From NCBI RefSeq assembly GCF_009766095.1, contig NZ_LMUD01000020.1:22813-59157 (forward strand): DNA of 36,345 bases. Reading direction: 5' to 3'. Source of the DNA: Granulicella sp. S190 (GTDB lineage Bacteria; Acidobacteriota; Terriglobia; Terriglobales; Acidobacteriaceae). This document shows positions 15,948 through 24,875 of the stretch, one piece after another (within the stretch, counting starts at the first letter, position 1; each line of letters begins with the position of its first letter). The notes under the pieces are model-generated. The model made no database searches. It worked only from the letters and a program-made list of their open reading frames with translations, and was not told the origin of the DNA. The position numbers and the translations under genes are program-made.

Positions 15948-16963
15948 CCCAGCTGATCACGCAACGCCTCACTTCTTCCTCTGAGGACATCGTTCGCGCC
16001 GCCAGCATCCTGCGCAACGGGGGCACCGTAGCCTTCCCCACTGAAACGGTCTACGGCCTCGGAGCAAACGCACTCGAAACCGGCGCAATCGAGCGCATCT
16101 TCCTCGCGAAGGGCCGCCCCCACTGGGATCCCTTGATCGTTCACGTCAGCAGTCGCGCCATGCTGGACCAGGTCGCCACAGTCTCCGCGCAGGCAGAGCG
16201 TCTCATCGATACCTTCTGGCCCGGCCCCCTCACCTTGCTCCTTCCCCGGACAAACAATATCCCCGACACCGTCACGGCAGGCCGGCCTTTAGTAGGCGTT
16301 CGTATGCCTGCGCACCCTATCGCCCTCGCCCTCATCGAAGCCGCAGGGGTCCCACTCGCGGCACCCAGCGCCAACCGCTTTGGGCACACCAGCCCCACAA
16401 CCGCGCTTCACGTCCTTCACGATCTTGACCACCGTATCGATGCAGTCATAGACGGCGGTTCTACCAAAGTGGGCCTCGAATCGAGCGTCCTCGATCCCAA
16501 TCAGTCGCCCGCAGTCCTCTACCGTCCCGGCGCCATCACCGCCGCCATGATTCAACCTCTAACGGGTCCAGTGGTCCTCTATGAGCCTCCGCCCAAGTCG
16601 ACTGCCGAACCGCAAAGCCTGCCATCGCCGGGCGTAGGCATCCGCCACTATGCCCCCCGCGCCCGCCTTGTCCTGGTCAACAGCGAAGCCGACCTGAACT
16701 CGAGACTCGCTGGCTCACTGATCTCGGACAAAGGCCGTATCGGGGTAATGCTCCCACAGGGCTGGACCATCGCAGATAGCTCCGTGGAGATCTTCCGTTG
16801 GAGTGCCATAGACGATCCCACCATCCTTGCACAGACTCTCTTTAGCGGACTGCGAGAGCTCGACAGCCGAGACGTCGCCATCATCTTCTGCCCGCTCCCC
16901 AGGCCTGAAGGCTTGGGACTCGCCATTCGCGATCGTCTGAAAAAAGCCGCCAGATCGGACTAG
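15944..16963 (+). CDS. L-threonylcarbamoyladenylate synthase (Sua5/YrdC/TsaC)
   Basis: This enzyme makes threonylcarbamoyl-AMP from Thr, bicarbonate and ATP for t6A37 modification of ANN-decoding tRNAs. At 339 residues it is the long Sua5 form: an N-terminal YrdC domain (GGTVAFPTETVYGLGANA, FLAKGRPHWDPLIVHV, WPGPLTLLL, VGVRMPAHP, PLAAPSANRFG, GLESSVLD) plus a linker carrying SPGVGIRHYAPRA and a C-terminal Sua5 domain. The usual KGRPxxNPL reads KGRPHWDPL (Asp for Asn). It is translationally coupled to holB. Confidence 0.93.
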   Translation: MTQLITQRLTSSSEDIVRAASILRNGGTVAFPTETVYGLGANALETGAIERIFLAKGRPHWDPLIVHVSSRAMLDQVATVSAQAERLIDTFWPGPLTLLLPRTNNIPDTVTAGRPLVGVRMPAHPIALALIEAAGVPLAAPSANRFGHTSPTTALHVLHDLDHRIDAVIDGGSTKVGLESSVLDPNQSPAVLYRPGAITAAMIQPLTGPVVLYEPPPKSTAEPQSLPSPGVGIRHYAPRARLVLVNSEADLNSRLAGSLISDKGRIGVMLPQGWTIADSSVEIFRWSAIDDPTILAQTLFSGLRELDSRDVAIIFCPLPRPEGLGLAIRDRLKKAARSD

Positions 16964-17004
16964 AAGTCTCGTTTTGCACCGCCCCCCAGCCGTATACTCC
17001 ATCC

Positions 17005-17622
17005 ATGCAAAGCTCTGAGATCGAACTTAAGTTCCCCGTCACTGATCCAGAAGCTCTCCAGACCCGCCTTCCCCAGCTTGGCTACCAGCTTGTAACGCCA
17101 CGCACCTTCGAACACAACACCCTCTACGACACGGTCAGCCGCGACCTTCGCGCACGGAAGCAGATCCTCCGCCTTCGCCAATATGGCAATCTCTGCACCG
17201 TCACCCACAAGCGCCAGCCCGACCAGCAGGATCCAGTCGACACCACTCGTTATAAGATCCGCATAGAGACCGAAACCATCGTCGCCGAACGTGAAGCCTT
17301 GGGCGAGATCTTTCAACAACTCGGCTACGCACCGGCTTTCATCTACGAAAAGTACCGCACCGAGTGGTCGCACTCCTCAGGCCCTGATGACGAGATCACG
17401 GCTCATCTCGTCATCGACGAAACACCCATCGGCACCTACGCCGAACTTGAAGGTCCGACCAACTGGATCGACAAGACCCTCGTTGAACTAAACATCGACC
17501 CAGACACCTGTCTCACCGACAGCTACGGAAAGCTCTTCCTCGACTGGAAGCAACGCACCGGAAGCCTCGCCGAACATCTTACCTTCACCGAAATCACTTC
17601 TCCCCTGCTCTCCCTCCGCTAA
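17005..17622 (+). CDS. CYTH-domain protein (class IV adenylate cyclase / triphosphatase family)
   Basis: This is a 205-residue protein of the CYTH superfamily, which acts on triphosphates (CyaB adenylate cyclase, thiamine or inorganic triphosphatase). The N-terminal ExExK motif is EIELKF (residues 5-10); later charged strands ILRLRQYG, TVTHKRQP, RYKIRIETET, YEKYRTEW, LVIDETPIGTYAELEG supply the tunnel of alternating basic and acidic residues. The ELEG motif is typical. Pairwise class (cyclase versus triphosphatase) cannot be decided. It follows the Sua5 gene by 41 bases and may share its transcript. Confidence 0.88.
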   Translation: MQSSEIELKFPVTDPEALQTRLPQLGYQLVTPRTFEHNTLYDTVSRDLRARKQILRLRQYGNLCTVTHKRQPDQQDPVDTTRYKIRIETETIVAEREALGEIFQQLGYAPAFIYEKYRTEWSHSSGPDDEITAHLVIDETPIGTYAELEGPTNWIDKTLVELNIDPDTCLTDSYGKLFLDWKQRTGSLAEHLTFTEITSPLLSLR

Positions 17623-17671
17623 AGCCTCTGCCCCTCCAGCCGATACTACCTCTGTATCCCGGAGGTCTTCT

Positions 17672-18007
17672 TTGGCAATCCCACTTCGCTCTTCGCGTCT
17701 CTTTCTTCTTGCCGTAAGCGTCGCCCTCTGTGCAGGCACTGCCTTCGCTGGCAACGTTCATCGTGGCATCGTCTCCCGTACAACCCCAGCCTACCCAGAG
17801 CTGGCGCGCCGCATGCACGTCGCTGGCAAAGTCGTCCTTCTGGTCACCATTCAGGCGGACGGAACCGTATCTGCTACCAAGGTAGAGTCAGGCCACGCTC
17901 TTCTCGCCGCGGCGGCACAGGACGCAGTGACCCACTGGCGCTTCACTCCAAACTCAGAGACCTCTGAGTCAGAGATCGAGGTCAACTTCAACATGGCAGA
18001 TCAATAG
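17672..18007 (+). CDS. secreted stand-alone TonB C-terminal domain protein
   Basis: This is a 111-residue protein with a signal peptide (1-26, ending AFA) followed directly by a TonB C-terminal domain: TPAYPELARRMHVAGKVVLLVTIQADGTVSATKVESGHALLAAAAQDAVTHWRF pattern, closing with EIEVNFNM. There is no membrane anchor of the TonB type after cleavage and no Pro-rich spacer, so it would be periplasmic. The start is TTG 17672, chosen because GGAGG lies six bases upstream. Many Acidobacteria encode such short proteins; their partner is unknown. Confidence 0.85.
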   Translation: MAIPLRSSRLFLLAVSVALCAGTAFAGNVHRGIVSRTTPAYPELARRMHVAGKVVLLVTIQADGTVSATKVESGHALLAAAAQDAVTHWRFTPNSETSESEIEVNFNMADQ

Positions 18008-18104
18008 CTCAGAGTGTCATCGCATCGAGTCGCAGTACGAGCCAGCCTTGTCCGTAAACTCCTGATCTGAACGAATCGTCTCCCCACGTCGCTACGAGGT
18101 TCTC

Positions 18105-19811
18105 ATGCAACTGCAGTCGAAGATGTTCCTGAAGACCGGCGCCATCGTCGCCACCATCCTTCTCAGTGCTTGTATCGCCCACCGGTACATTGAGGAGGCC
18201 AACGCTCTCTCGAACATGGTCACGGAGAATCGCATCCCCGTCATCATGTCCAGCCGTGACATCCGATCGCACTTCACCGATACCATTCGTCTGCTCGAGT
18301 CCTACATGCTCTTTGGAGTCGATCCGAACTCGTCTGCTACCTACCGCAACGCCAGGCGCGAGCAGTTTATGCAGGCAGAAAGCTCCCTCTCTCTGCTCCG
18401 GGAGGAGAGTTCCCACTTTGATCTCGGCGCGGACGCCTCACGTATCATCGCGCTCGGCAACGATCTGGCGGAGCTAAAGATACTCGAAGAAAAGGTAGAG
18501 ACTCTCAATGAGTCGAAGACACCGCAAGGCTCTGCGGCAGCATACGATACCTTGCAAAATCAGATTCTCCCTTTAGAAAAAACCCTCTTCGCCAACATCA
18601 CAGAGATCGCGCAGACACAGACTCGCCTTGCCAATGAAGAGCAGACGCGGCTCCGCGAAGCCAACCACTTTACTCTCATCGTTCTCTGGCTCGGCACGGT
18701 GATCGCATCCCTCATCGGCATTACGGTCTCCGTGTATCTTGCCCGCAAGATCAGCAACGCTCTGAATCTTGTGATGACCCGAGCCGACGCGATTGCTTCA
18801 GGCGACCTCAGCGGCCAGCCGTTGGATCTAGACACGAATGACCAGACTGGTGCTCTCGCCAACGCCATCCAGAAGATGCAGTCCAACCTTGCAGGTATCA
18901 TCGGCACCCTCGCCCAGACGGTCGGAACCATCACTGGCAGCGCAGCCACCATGGGTACAGCCAGCGACCAGATCCATCGCCGCATGGACCAGCAGAGCCA
19001 GCAGACCCAGCAGGCCGCCACCGCCATGCAGGAGATGTCTGCCTCTATCGCCGAGGTCTCCCGCCATACCCAGTCCGCAGCTGAAACAGCTCGCAATGCC
19101 GCTGAAACAGCCCGCGAAGGCGGCACCATCGTCAAACAGGTCTTGGGAAGCATGCACTCTATCGCGACTGCTGTCAGCGACACCTCGGCTACCGTCGGCC
19201 TCCTCGGCGACGACTCCCGCCGCATCAGCCAGATCGTCACCGTGATCGATGAGATCGCTCGCAAGACCAACCTCCTCGCCCTCAACGCCGCAATCGAAGC
19301 CGCTCGCGCTGGCGATCAAGGCCGTGGATTTGCCGTGGTAGCCGGAGAGGTGCGCCGTCTCGCAGAATCCACCGCGCAAGCTACTGGTGAGATCGCCAGC
19401 ATGATCCAGGGCATTCAGGACCGCACCCTCACCGCCATCGCCAGCATGGAAAGCGGCACTGGAACCGTCCAGCAGGGCGTCATCACCACTACCCAGGCAG
19501 GCGAGGCCCTGGAGCGGATTATCGGGATGGCCGAACGTGTAGACCGCATGATCGCCCAGATCGCCATCGCAGCCTCTCAACAGACCGCGGCAGCCGATCA
19601 GTCCAGCGCCAACCTGCACGCCATCCACTCGCTGAGCCATGAAAACCTCAGCGAGATGGCCACCACCGCCGCTGGAATCGAATCGCTCCGCTCCACCGCC
19701 CTCACGCTCGAGCAGCAGGTCGATCGTTTCAGCCTCAACGCAGCGCCTGACTCAAGACTGGTTCGCATCGGAACCAACTCTAAGCGTCACGCCACCTTCC
19801 AACCAGCATGA
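18105..19811 (+). CDS. methyl-accepting chemotaxis protein
   Basis: This is a 568-residue transducer: TM1 (about 9-26), a periplasmic four-helix-bundle-like sensor (27-187), TM2 (189-213), HAMP (214-267) and a cytoplasmic signalling coiled coil. The hairpin tip is [39 protein letters not shown] (about 382-420), the nearly invariant CheA/CheW contact. Gln/Glu-Ala pairs flanking it are likely methylation sites. No C-terminal CheR-tethering pentapeptide is seen. No che gene is adjacent, so it is an orphan receptor; its ligand is unknown. It converges on tonB. Confidence 0.95.
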   Translation: MQLQSKMFLKTGAIVATILLSACIAHRYIEEANALSNMVTENRIPVIMSSRDIRSHFTDTIRLLESYMLFGVDPNSSATYRNARREQFMQAESSLSLLREESSHFDLGADASRIIALGNDLAELKILEEKVETLNESKTPQGSAAAYDTLQNQILPLEKTLFANITEIAQTQTRLANEEQTRLREANHFTLIVLWLGTVIASLIGITVSVYLARKISNALNLVMTRADAIASGDLSGQPLDLDTNDQTGALANAIQKMQSNLAGIIGTLAQTVGTITGSAATMGTASDQIHRRMDQQSQQTQQAATAMQEMSASIAEVSRHTQSAAETARNAAETAREGGTIVKQVLGSMHSIATAVSDTSATVGLLGDDSRRISQIVTVIDEIARKTNLLALNAAIEAARAGDQGRGFAVVAGEVRRLAESTAQATGEIASMIQGIQDRTLTAIASMESGTGTVQQGVITTTQAGEALERIIGMAERVDRMIAQIAIAASQQTAAADQSSANLHAIHSLSHENLSEMATTAAGIESLRSTALTLEQQVDRFSLNAAPDSRLVRIGTNSKRHATFQPA

Positions 19812-19862
19812 CCACACCAACGAAAAAGGCCGCATTACACCAAAACGTAACAGTAATAAAAA

Positions 19863-19916
19863 CTGATAAACACGGATAAGAGCGACACTCCTATCGCCCT
19901 CATCCGTGTTTATCAG
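19863..19916. terminator. 15-bp perfect inverted repeat between convergent genes
   Basis: CTGATAAACACGGAT (19863-19877) pairs perfectly with ATCCGTGTTTATCAG (19902-19916), and the 24-base loop can pair further (GAG-CGA with TCG-CTC). It lies between the chemotaxis receptor and the convergent tonB gene, where a bidirectional terminator is expected, but no T-tract follows on either strand. The unit ATCCGTGTTTATC resembles a dispersed intergenic repeat I recall from many environmental genomes. Confidence 0.55.
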
Positions 19917-19951
19917 CTCCGATCACCGTTACGCCGTTAGCAAACTTCGGT

Positions 19952-21031
19952 TTAGAAGATCTGGAAGTTGACCTCTACGTTTAACTCAACCAGAACTGGC
20001 TTACCATTTTCCATCGCTGGCTTGAACTTGTACTGCTTCACGGCTTCCATCGCCTTCTCATCCAATCCCATACCCACGCCGCGGATCACCCGCACATGAC
20101 TAGGATTGCCATTGGTGTCGACCCACAGGTTGACCAGAACATTGCCGGCAACCTTGGCCTTACGGGCTTCTTCGGAGAACTCCGGCTCTACCGAGAAGAT
20201 CAGCACAGGCGCCGAAACGCCGCCGCCAATCCGCCTCGGTCCACCTCCAGTGTTTCCGCCCGAACCCGGCCCAATACCGGAACCATTCCCTGAGCCCAAT
20301 CCCGTGCCGCTTCCATTTCCCATGGACATTCCCACCAGGGGCGAATTCGCTACCCCGATCTGCGGAATGCTGCTTGCCATCTTGACATCTTTCTGAACTT
20401 CAACCGTCGGTTCGATGTGAATCTTCGGCTCAACCAAAGGTGGCGCCTTAGGCGGCACAATCTGCGTATCGGCAAACTTGGGAGGAGTTCCCTTTGTAAC
20501 CGGCGTAGGACCACGCTGTCCACCACCACCGCCCATCGCCTGGGCCTTGGGTGGAGCCTGCGGTGGAATCGAAAGCTCCGTCACCTGCACCGTCTTCACC
20601 GGAGCCGCAAACTGAACTTTCTTCGCCAGCAGAAACGCGATAAAGAGAATGATTAATCCATAGATCACCACGGCAGATCCTGTCGCAACCGGATTCTGCT
20701 TGGTCTTCATCAGGTCTACAACCGCGATCGGCTTTGACTCCAGCACCAGCGGCGGCAGCTTTACCGGAAAAAACACATCCCGCACGCTGCTCCAGAGTGA
20801 AGCGAAGACACCCTCTTCCTCGATCACCATGTCGCTATCAACCGGTTTCGACTCAAGTTGCAGTGGCGCCTCGTTCGATTTACTGAAGGCATCCCTAAGA
20901 TTCCCGAAGAAAGACGTCCACATGGACCCATCGGTCTCTTCGTTCAGATTCGGAGCGTCAGCAGGCCTCAGAGTGGGAGCCTGTCTCTCGGGATCAATCT
21001 GCGGTGGTGGTGTCAATAAACTATTCGCCAT
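19952..21031 (-). CDS. tonB: energy transducer TonB with duplicated N-terminal boxes
   Basis: This is a 359-residue TonB-family protein coupling the proton-motive force to outer-membrane transporters. Residues 1-116 are cytoplasmic and contain two related boxes (37-63 and 75-102), each W-x-S-x(4)-[LV]RD-x-F ... LxLESKP. One membrane helix (117-137) follows, then a Pro/Lys-rich spacer, a Gly/Ser-rich stretch (239-272) and a TonB C-terminal domain (273-359; PEFSEEARKAKVAGNVLVNLWVD, AVKQYKFKPAMENGKPV). The long cytoplasmic N-terminus before the helix is unlike Escherichia TonB, which starts with the anchor. No exbB/exbD is adjacent. Confidence 0.92.
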   Translation of the reverse strand: MANSLLTPPPQIDPERQAPTLRPADAPNLNEETDGSMWTSFFGNLRDAFSKSNEAPLQLESKPVDSDMVIEEEGVFASLWSSVRDVFFPVKLPPLVLESKPIAVVDLMKTKQNPVATGSAVVIYGLIILFIAFLLAKKVQFAAPVKTVQVTELSIPPQAPPKAQAMGGGGGQRGPTPVTKGTPPKFADTQIVPPKAPPLVEPKIHIEPTVEVQKDVKMASSIPQIGVANSPLVGMSMGNGSGTGLGSGNGSGIGPGSGGNTGGGPRRIGGGVSAPVLIFSVEPEFSEEARKAKVAGNVLVNLWVDTNGNPSHVRVIRGVGMGLDEKAMEAVKQYKFKPAMENGKPVLVELNVEVNFQIF

Positions 21032-21332
21032 AAATTGCTTTGCCTCAGTGCAGTGAGCCGCAGCCGCTGCACAACCACTTCAAAATCCTGCCCCGCTGCA
21101 TCTGCTTACTTCTTCATACGTTCCAAAACGCAGGTCGGTTCTTCTTCAACGCTGGCAACTCCCGCCCGGCTTTAAAAACATTCTACAAACATTCACCGAC
21201 CGGTGCTCGTTTCCTTGGACGCACCTACCCCGGGAATGTCTCCTTGGCACCCTGTTTGTTACCCCTCCGCCCCGTCTACAATAGAAGTTTGGTGCAAACT
21301 GCATCTTTGCTATCAGGAAGCAAGAGGAACGA
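21032..21332. other. divergent intergenic region tonB / ileS
   Basis: This 301-base gap separates the divergent tonB and ileS starts. It contains an inverted repeat GTGCAG (21049-21054) / CTGCAC (21068-21073) just upstream of tonB and the candidate ileS promoter listed separately. No T-box antiterminator, riboswitch or gene was recognised in it. Confidence 0.4.
21255..21282 (+). promoter_or_regulatory. candidate sigma-70 promoter for ileS
   Basis: TTTGTT (21255-21260) and TACAAT (21277-21282), separated by 16 bases, stand about 50 bases before the ileS start. Only the -10 is close to consensus, so this is tentative. Confidence 0.35.
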
Positions 21333-24302
21333 ATGGCGGAAGCAACCCAGGCAAAACCCGAACTCAAAGCGCTGAAGTCCACGCTCAACCTCCCGCAGAG
21401 CACCTTCCCCATGAAGGCCAATCTGCCCCAGAACGAGCCTGCGCGCCTCGAAGCGTGGCAGCAGCAAGACTTATACTCCCAGATTCGTGCCGCCCGCGCC
21501 GGCCAGCCCAAGTACATCCTCCACGACGGCCCTCCCTACGCCAATGGAGCCATCCACCTCGGCCACGCCCTCAACAAGTGCATCAAGGACTTCGTTGTCA
21601 AAACCAAGACCATGGCCGGCTTCGACGCCCCCTACGTCCCTGGCTGGGACTGCCACGGCCTCCCCATCGAGATCAAAGTCGACGAGCAGCTAGGCCGAAA
21701 GAAACTCGAGATGGATCCCATCGCGGTACGTCGCGCCTGTCGCGAGTACGCGCAAAAGTACGTTGACCTCCAGCGTAGCCAGTTCGAGCGTATCGGCGTC
21801 TTCGGCCGCTGGAACGATCCCTACCTCACCATGAGCTTCGGCTACGAGGCCAGCATCGTCGAAACCTTCTACGACTTCTTCGAAAAGAAGTTCGTCTACA
21901 AAGGCCTCAAGCCGGTCTACTGGTGCATCCACGACCGCACCGCACTCGCCGAAGCCGAGGTCGAGTACGAACAGCACACCTCGCCCAGCGTCTACGTCCG
22001 CTACGCCCTCACCAGCGACCCGGCAATCATCGTCCCGTCGCTCGCTGGGACAAAAAATCTCTACACCATCATCTGGACCACAACCCCGTGGACCCTGCCC
22101 GCCTCGCAGGCCGTAGCCTTCAACCCATTCCTCGAATACGTAGCCCTAGCCTGCGAAGGCGGCACCTACATCGTCGCGCAAGCGCTCATGTCTTCCGTCA
22201 TCACCCACTGCCGGCTGATGAGTGCGAAGAACCCCGCCGAGCCTGCGTCCCAAGCCGACATCGTCGCGGTCTTCACCGGCAACCACCTCGAGCACGCCAC
22301 CTTCCATCATCCCTTCCTCGATCGCAGTATCCTTGGCGTCACCGCAGACTACGTCACCGCTGAGCAAGGCACCGGAGCCGTTCACACCTCACCAGCCCAC
22401 GGCGTCGACGACTTCTACACCGGCCAGCGCTATCACCTCCCCGAGATCCAATACGTAGACAACGCCGGCAAGCAGCGTCACACCGACCTGCATGGCGGCC
22501 AGCCGGCCGAACCCTACGCCGACCTCACCGTCTTCAAATCCAACGCGCCCATCATCGAACTCCTCCGCGAGCGCGGCGCGCTCCTCAGCGACACCAGCTT
22601 CGAGCACTCCTACCCCCACTGTTGGCGCTGCCACAACCCTGTCATAGTCCGCGCCACAGAGCAGTGGTTCATCGGCATGGAAACCCCGATGATCACCGAC
22701 GAAGGCACCCTCACCACCTTCCGCCAGCGCGCTCTCGACGAGATCAAAAAAGTCGTCTGGGACCCGGCCTGGGGCGAAGAGCGAATCTCCAACATGATCG
22801 CCACTCGTCCCGACTGGTGCATCTCACGTCAGCGCATCTGGGGCGTTCCCATCGCCGTCTTCCTCTGCGACAAATGCGGCGAGCCCCTCAACGAGCCCGC
22901 CGTCAACCAGAGCATCGTCAACCTCTTCAAAAAGGAGGGTGCCGACGCCTGGTACAGCCACGAAGCCGCAACGCTCCTCCCCGCCGGAACCGCCTGCGCA
23001 AGCTGTCATCACACAGAGTTCCGCAAAGAGATGGACATCCTCGACGTCTGGTTCGAGTCCGGCGCAAGCTGGCACGCCGTCCTCGATCTCGAGCCCGAAC
23101 TCCACTCCCCCGCCGACCTCTACACCGAAGGCGGTGACCAGCACCGTGGCTGGTTCCACTCCTCCCTCCTTACCTCCGTCGCGGTCCGCAATCACGCACC
23201 CTACAAGATGGTCGCAACCTCCGGCTGGACCCTCGACGAACAAGGCCGCGCCTTCTCCAAATCCCTTGGCAACGGCGTCGATCCTGTAGACATCGCCAAG
23301 CGCCTCGGCGCGGAGGTCATCCGCCTTTGGGTAGCCTCCGTCGACTTCCGCGAAGACGTAGCCGCCAGCGAAAATCTCATGCAGCGCGTCAGCGACAACT
23401 ACCGCAAGCTGCGCAACACCCTACGCTTCCTCCTTGGCAACATCCACGACTTCGACCCCGCGACCGACGCAATCACCTTCGCCAACCTGCAGCCGCTCGA
23501 CCAGTACATCCTCACCCGCACCGCCGAGCTCGACGCCAAAATCCGCGCCGCCTACGACGACTTCGAGTTCCACCGCGCCTATCACGCTCTCAACGAGTAC
23601 GTGAACACCGACCTCAGCGCGCTCTACCTCGACGTCCTCAAAGACCGCCTCTATACCTTTGCCCCCAACCACCCCGGCCGCCGCAGCGCACAAACCGCTC
23701 TCTGGCGCATCGCCGAAACCCTCACCCGCCTCATCGCCCCCATCCTCAGCTTCACCGCCGACGAGGTCTGGACCCTCCTGCCACCCTCAACAAACCGTGA
23801 GCCCAGCGTCCACCTCGCTCTCTTCCCCTCCATGACCGAGATCATCCCCGGCAGCACCCGCCAACTAGAAGAAGACTGGGACCAGCTTCTCACCCTTCGC
23901 GACGAAGTCCTCAAGGTTCTCGAAGAGGCGCGCACGGCGAAGACCATCAGCAACAAACCCTCCGAGACCCAGATCATCCTCGGCTGGCTCAACAGCATCG
24001 CCGAACGCCCAAACCCAGTCTTCGAGCAATACAAATCCATCCTTCCCGAGCTTTTCGGCGTAGCTCAGGTTGAAATCTCAAACGCGATTATCACCGAAGG
24101 CAACGTAGAAAAAGGAGCCTTCTACGTGCAGGCCAAACCAGCAGCAGGCCACAAGTGTGAGCGCTGCTGGCGCTTCACCGAAGACGTAGGCAACGAAGCC
24201 AGTTATCCAACTGTCTGCCTTCGCTGCGCCGATGCCCTCGAAGCCATCCACTTCCCGCCCTATGTGGCACCACCCAGCAACCCCACGGAGCCGCAAGCCT
24301 GA
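21333..24302 (+). CDS. ileS: isoleucine--tRNA ligase
   Basis: This is isoleucyl-tRNA synthetase, 989 residues, bacterial type with C-terminal zinc site. The HIGH motif is HLGH (75-78, in PPYANGAIHLGHA); WCISRQRIWG is typical of the Ile/Val/Leu group; the editing domain includes TTTPWTLPASQAV and GTGAVHTSPAHGVDD. The catalytic-loop KMSKS motif reads AFSKS (about residue 640, GRAFSKSLGN). The C-terminal zinc finger is CERCWRF ... CLRCADAL. The start ATG 21333 has GAGGAA closely upstream. lspA starts two bases after its stop. Confidence 0.96.
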   Translation: MAEATQAKPELKALKSTLNLPQSTFPMKANLPQNEPARLEAWQQQDLYSQIRAARAGQPKYILHDGPPYANGAIHLGHALNKCIKDFVVKTKTMAGFDAPYVPGWDCHGLPIEIKVDEQLGRKKLEMDPIAVRRACREYAQKYVDLQRSQFERIGVFGRWNDPYLTMSFGYEASIVETFYDFFEKKFVYKGLKPVYWCIHDRTALAEAEVEYEQHTSPSVYVRYALTSDPAIIVPSLAGTKNLYTIIWTTTPWTLPASQAVAFNPFLEYVALACEGGTYIVAQALMSSVITHCRLMSAKNPAEPASQADIVAVFTGNHLEHATFHHPFLDRSILGVTADYVTAEQGTGAVHTSPAHGVDDFYTGQRYHLPEIQYVDNAGKQRHTDLHGGQPAEPYADLTVFKSNAPIIELLRERGALLSDTSFEHSYPHCWRCHNPVIVRATEQWFIGMETPMITDEGTLTTFRQRALDEIKKVVWDPAWGEERISNMIATRPDWCISRQRIWGVPIAVFLCDKCGEPLNEPAVNQSIVNLFKKEGADAWYSHEAATLLPAGTACASCHHTEFRKEMDILDVWFESGASWHAVLDLEPELHSPADLYTEGGDQHRGWFHSSLLTSVAVRNHAPYKMVATSGWTLDEQGRAFSKSLGNGVDPVDIAKRLGAEVIRLWVASVDFREDVAASENLMQRVSDNYRKLRNTLRFLLGNIHDFDPATDAITFANLQPLDQYILTRTAELDAKIRAAYDDFEFHRAYHALNEYVNTDLSALYLDVLKDRLYTFAPNHPGRRSAQTALWRIAETLTRLIAPILSFTADEVWTLLPPSTNREPSVHLALFPSMTEIIPGSTRQLEEDWDQLLTLRDEVLKVLEEARTAKTISNKPSETQIILGWLNSIAERPNPVFEQYKSILPELFGVAQVEISNAIITEGNVEKGAFYVQAKPAAGHKCERCWRFTEDVGNEASYPTVCLRCADALEAIHFPPYVAPPSNPTEPQA

Positions 24303-24304
24303 TC

Positions 24305-24850
24305 ATGTCCTCAACGAACAAGACAACTTATGAAGCCGCAACTCCGGTCCAAGAAACCACCTCGCGCGATCAACGCGGGCTAGCGTTCGCCATCGCCGCG
24401 GCAGTCGTCATACTCGATCGCATCACCAAATACATCGTCGTCCAGCAACTCCCGAATGGGCAGGCCCAAACCGTCATCCCAAGTGTCTTCCGCATCACCG
24501 ATGTCCACAACACCGGCGCCGCCTTCAGCATGTTCGCTGAATCCGCGTTGCCTGACACCGTCCGCTACATCCTCATTGCATTCTCCGTCATCGCTGTGGT
24601 CGTCCTTCTCGGCATGCTCTGGCGTGTAGGGCGGATCCTCTCTCTTAGCTCGGCAGCCCTTGCGCTCATACTCGGAGGAGCCTTCGGCAACCTTTACGAT
24701 CGGGTCCGCTACCGTTATGTCATCGACTTCCTCGAGGTTCATCTGGGGAACTACCACTGGCCCGACTTCAACGTTGCCGACAGCTGCATCGTCATCGGCG
24801 CATGCCTTCTCTTCATCGAAATCTTCCGCCCACAACCGTCTGACAACTGA
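24305..24850 (+). CDS. lspA: lipoprotein signal peptidase (signal peptidase II)
   Basis: This is the aspartic membrane protease that removes signal peptides from diacylated prolipoproteins. At 181 residues with four helices, it shows the DRITKYIV motif near residue 38, [16 protein letters not shown] ... YVIDF and FNVADSCI; the catalytic pair should be Asp141 and Asp159. An N-terminal polar extension of about 22 residues precedes the first helix. It is two bases downstream of ileS, the common ileS-lspA arrangement, and its last codons fall inside a short direct repeat. Confidence 0.95.
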   Translation: MSSTNKTTYEAATPVQETTSRDQRGLAFAIAAAVVILDRITKYIVVQQLPNGQAQTVIPSVFRITDVHNTGAAFSMFAESALPDTVRYILIAFSVIAVVVLLGMLWRVGRILSLSSAALALILGGAFGNLYDRVRYRYVIDFLEVHLGNYHWPDFNVADSCIVIGACLLFIEIFRPQPSDN

Positions 24851-24870
24851 GAACTGAGCCCTGACAACTG
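24840..24870 (+). repeat. direct repeat spanning lspA stop / uvrA leader
   Basis: CTGACAACTG occurs at 24840-24849 and again at 24861-24870, with a degenerate AGAACTGAGCC between. The first copy encodes the last codons of lspA (Ser-Asp-Asn-stop). The second copy ends six bases before the uvrA start, where a ribosome site would be; no purine-rich Shine-Dalgarno is seen there. Confidence 0.5.
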
Positions 24871-24875
24871 TCTCT

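Noticed and set aside
21032..21332. T-box leader for ileS
   Set aside because: No T-box consensus sequence, specifier stem or terminator is visible in the leader.
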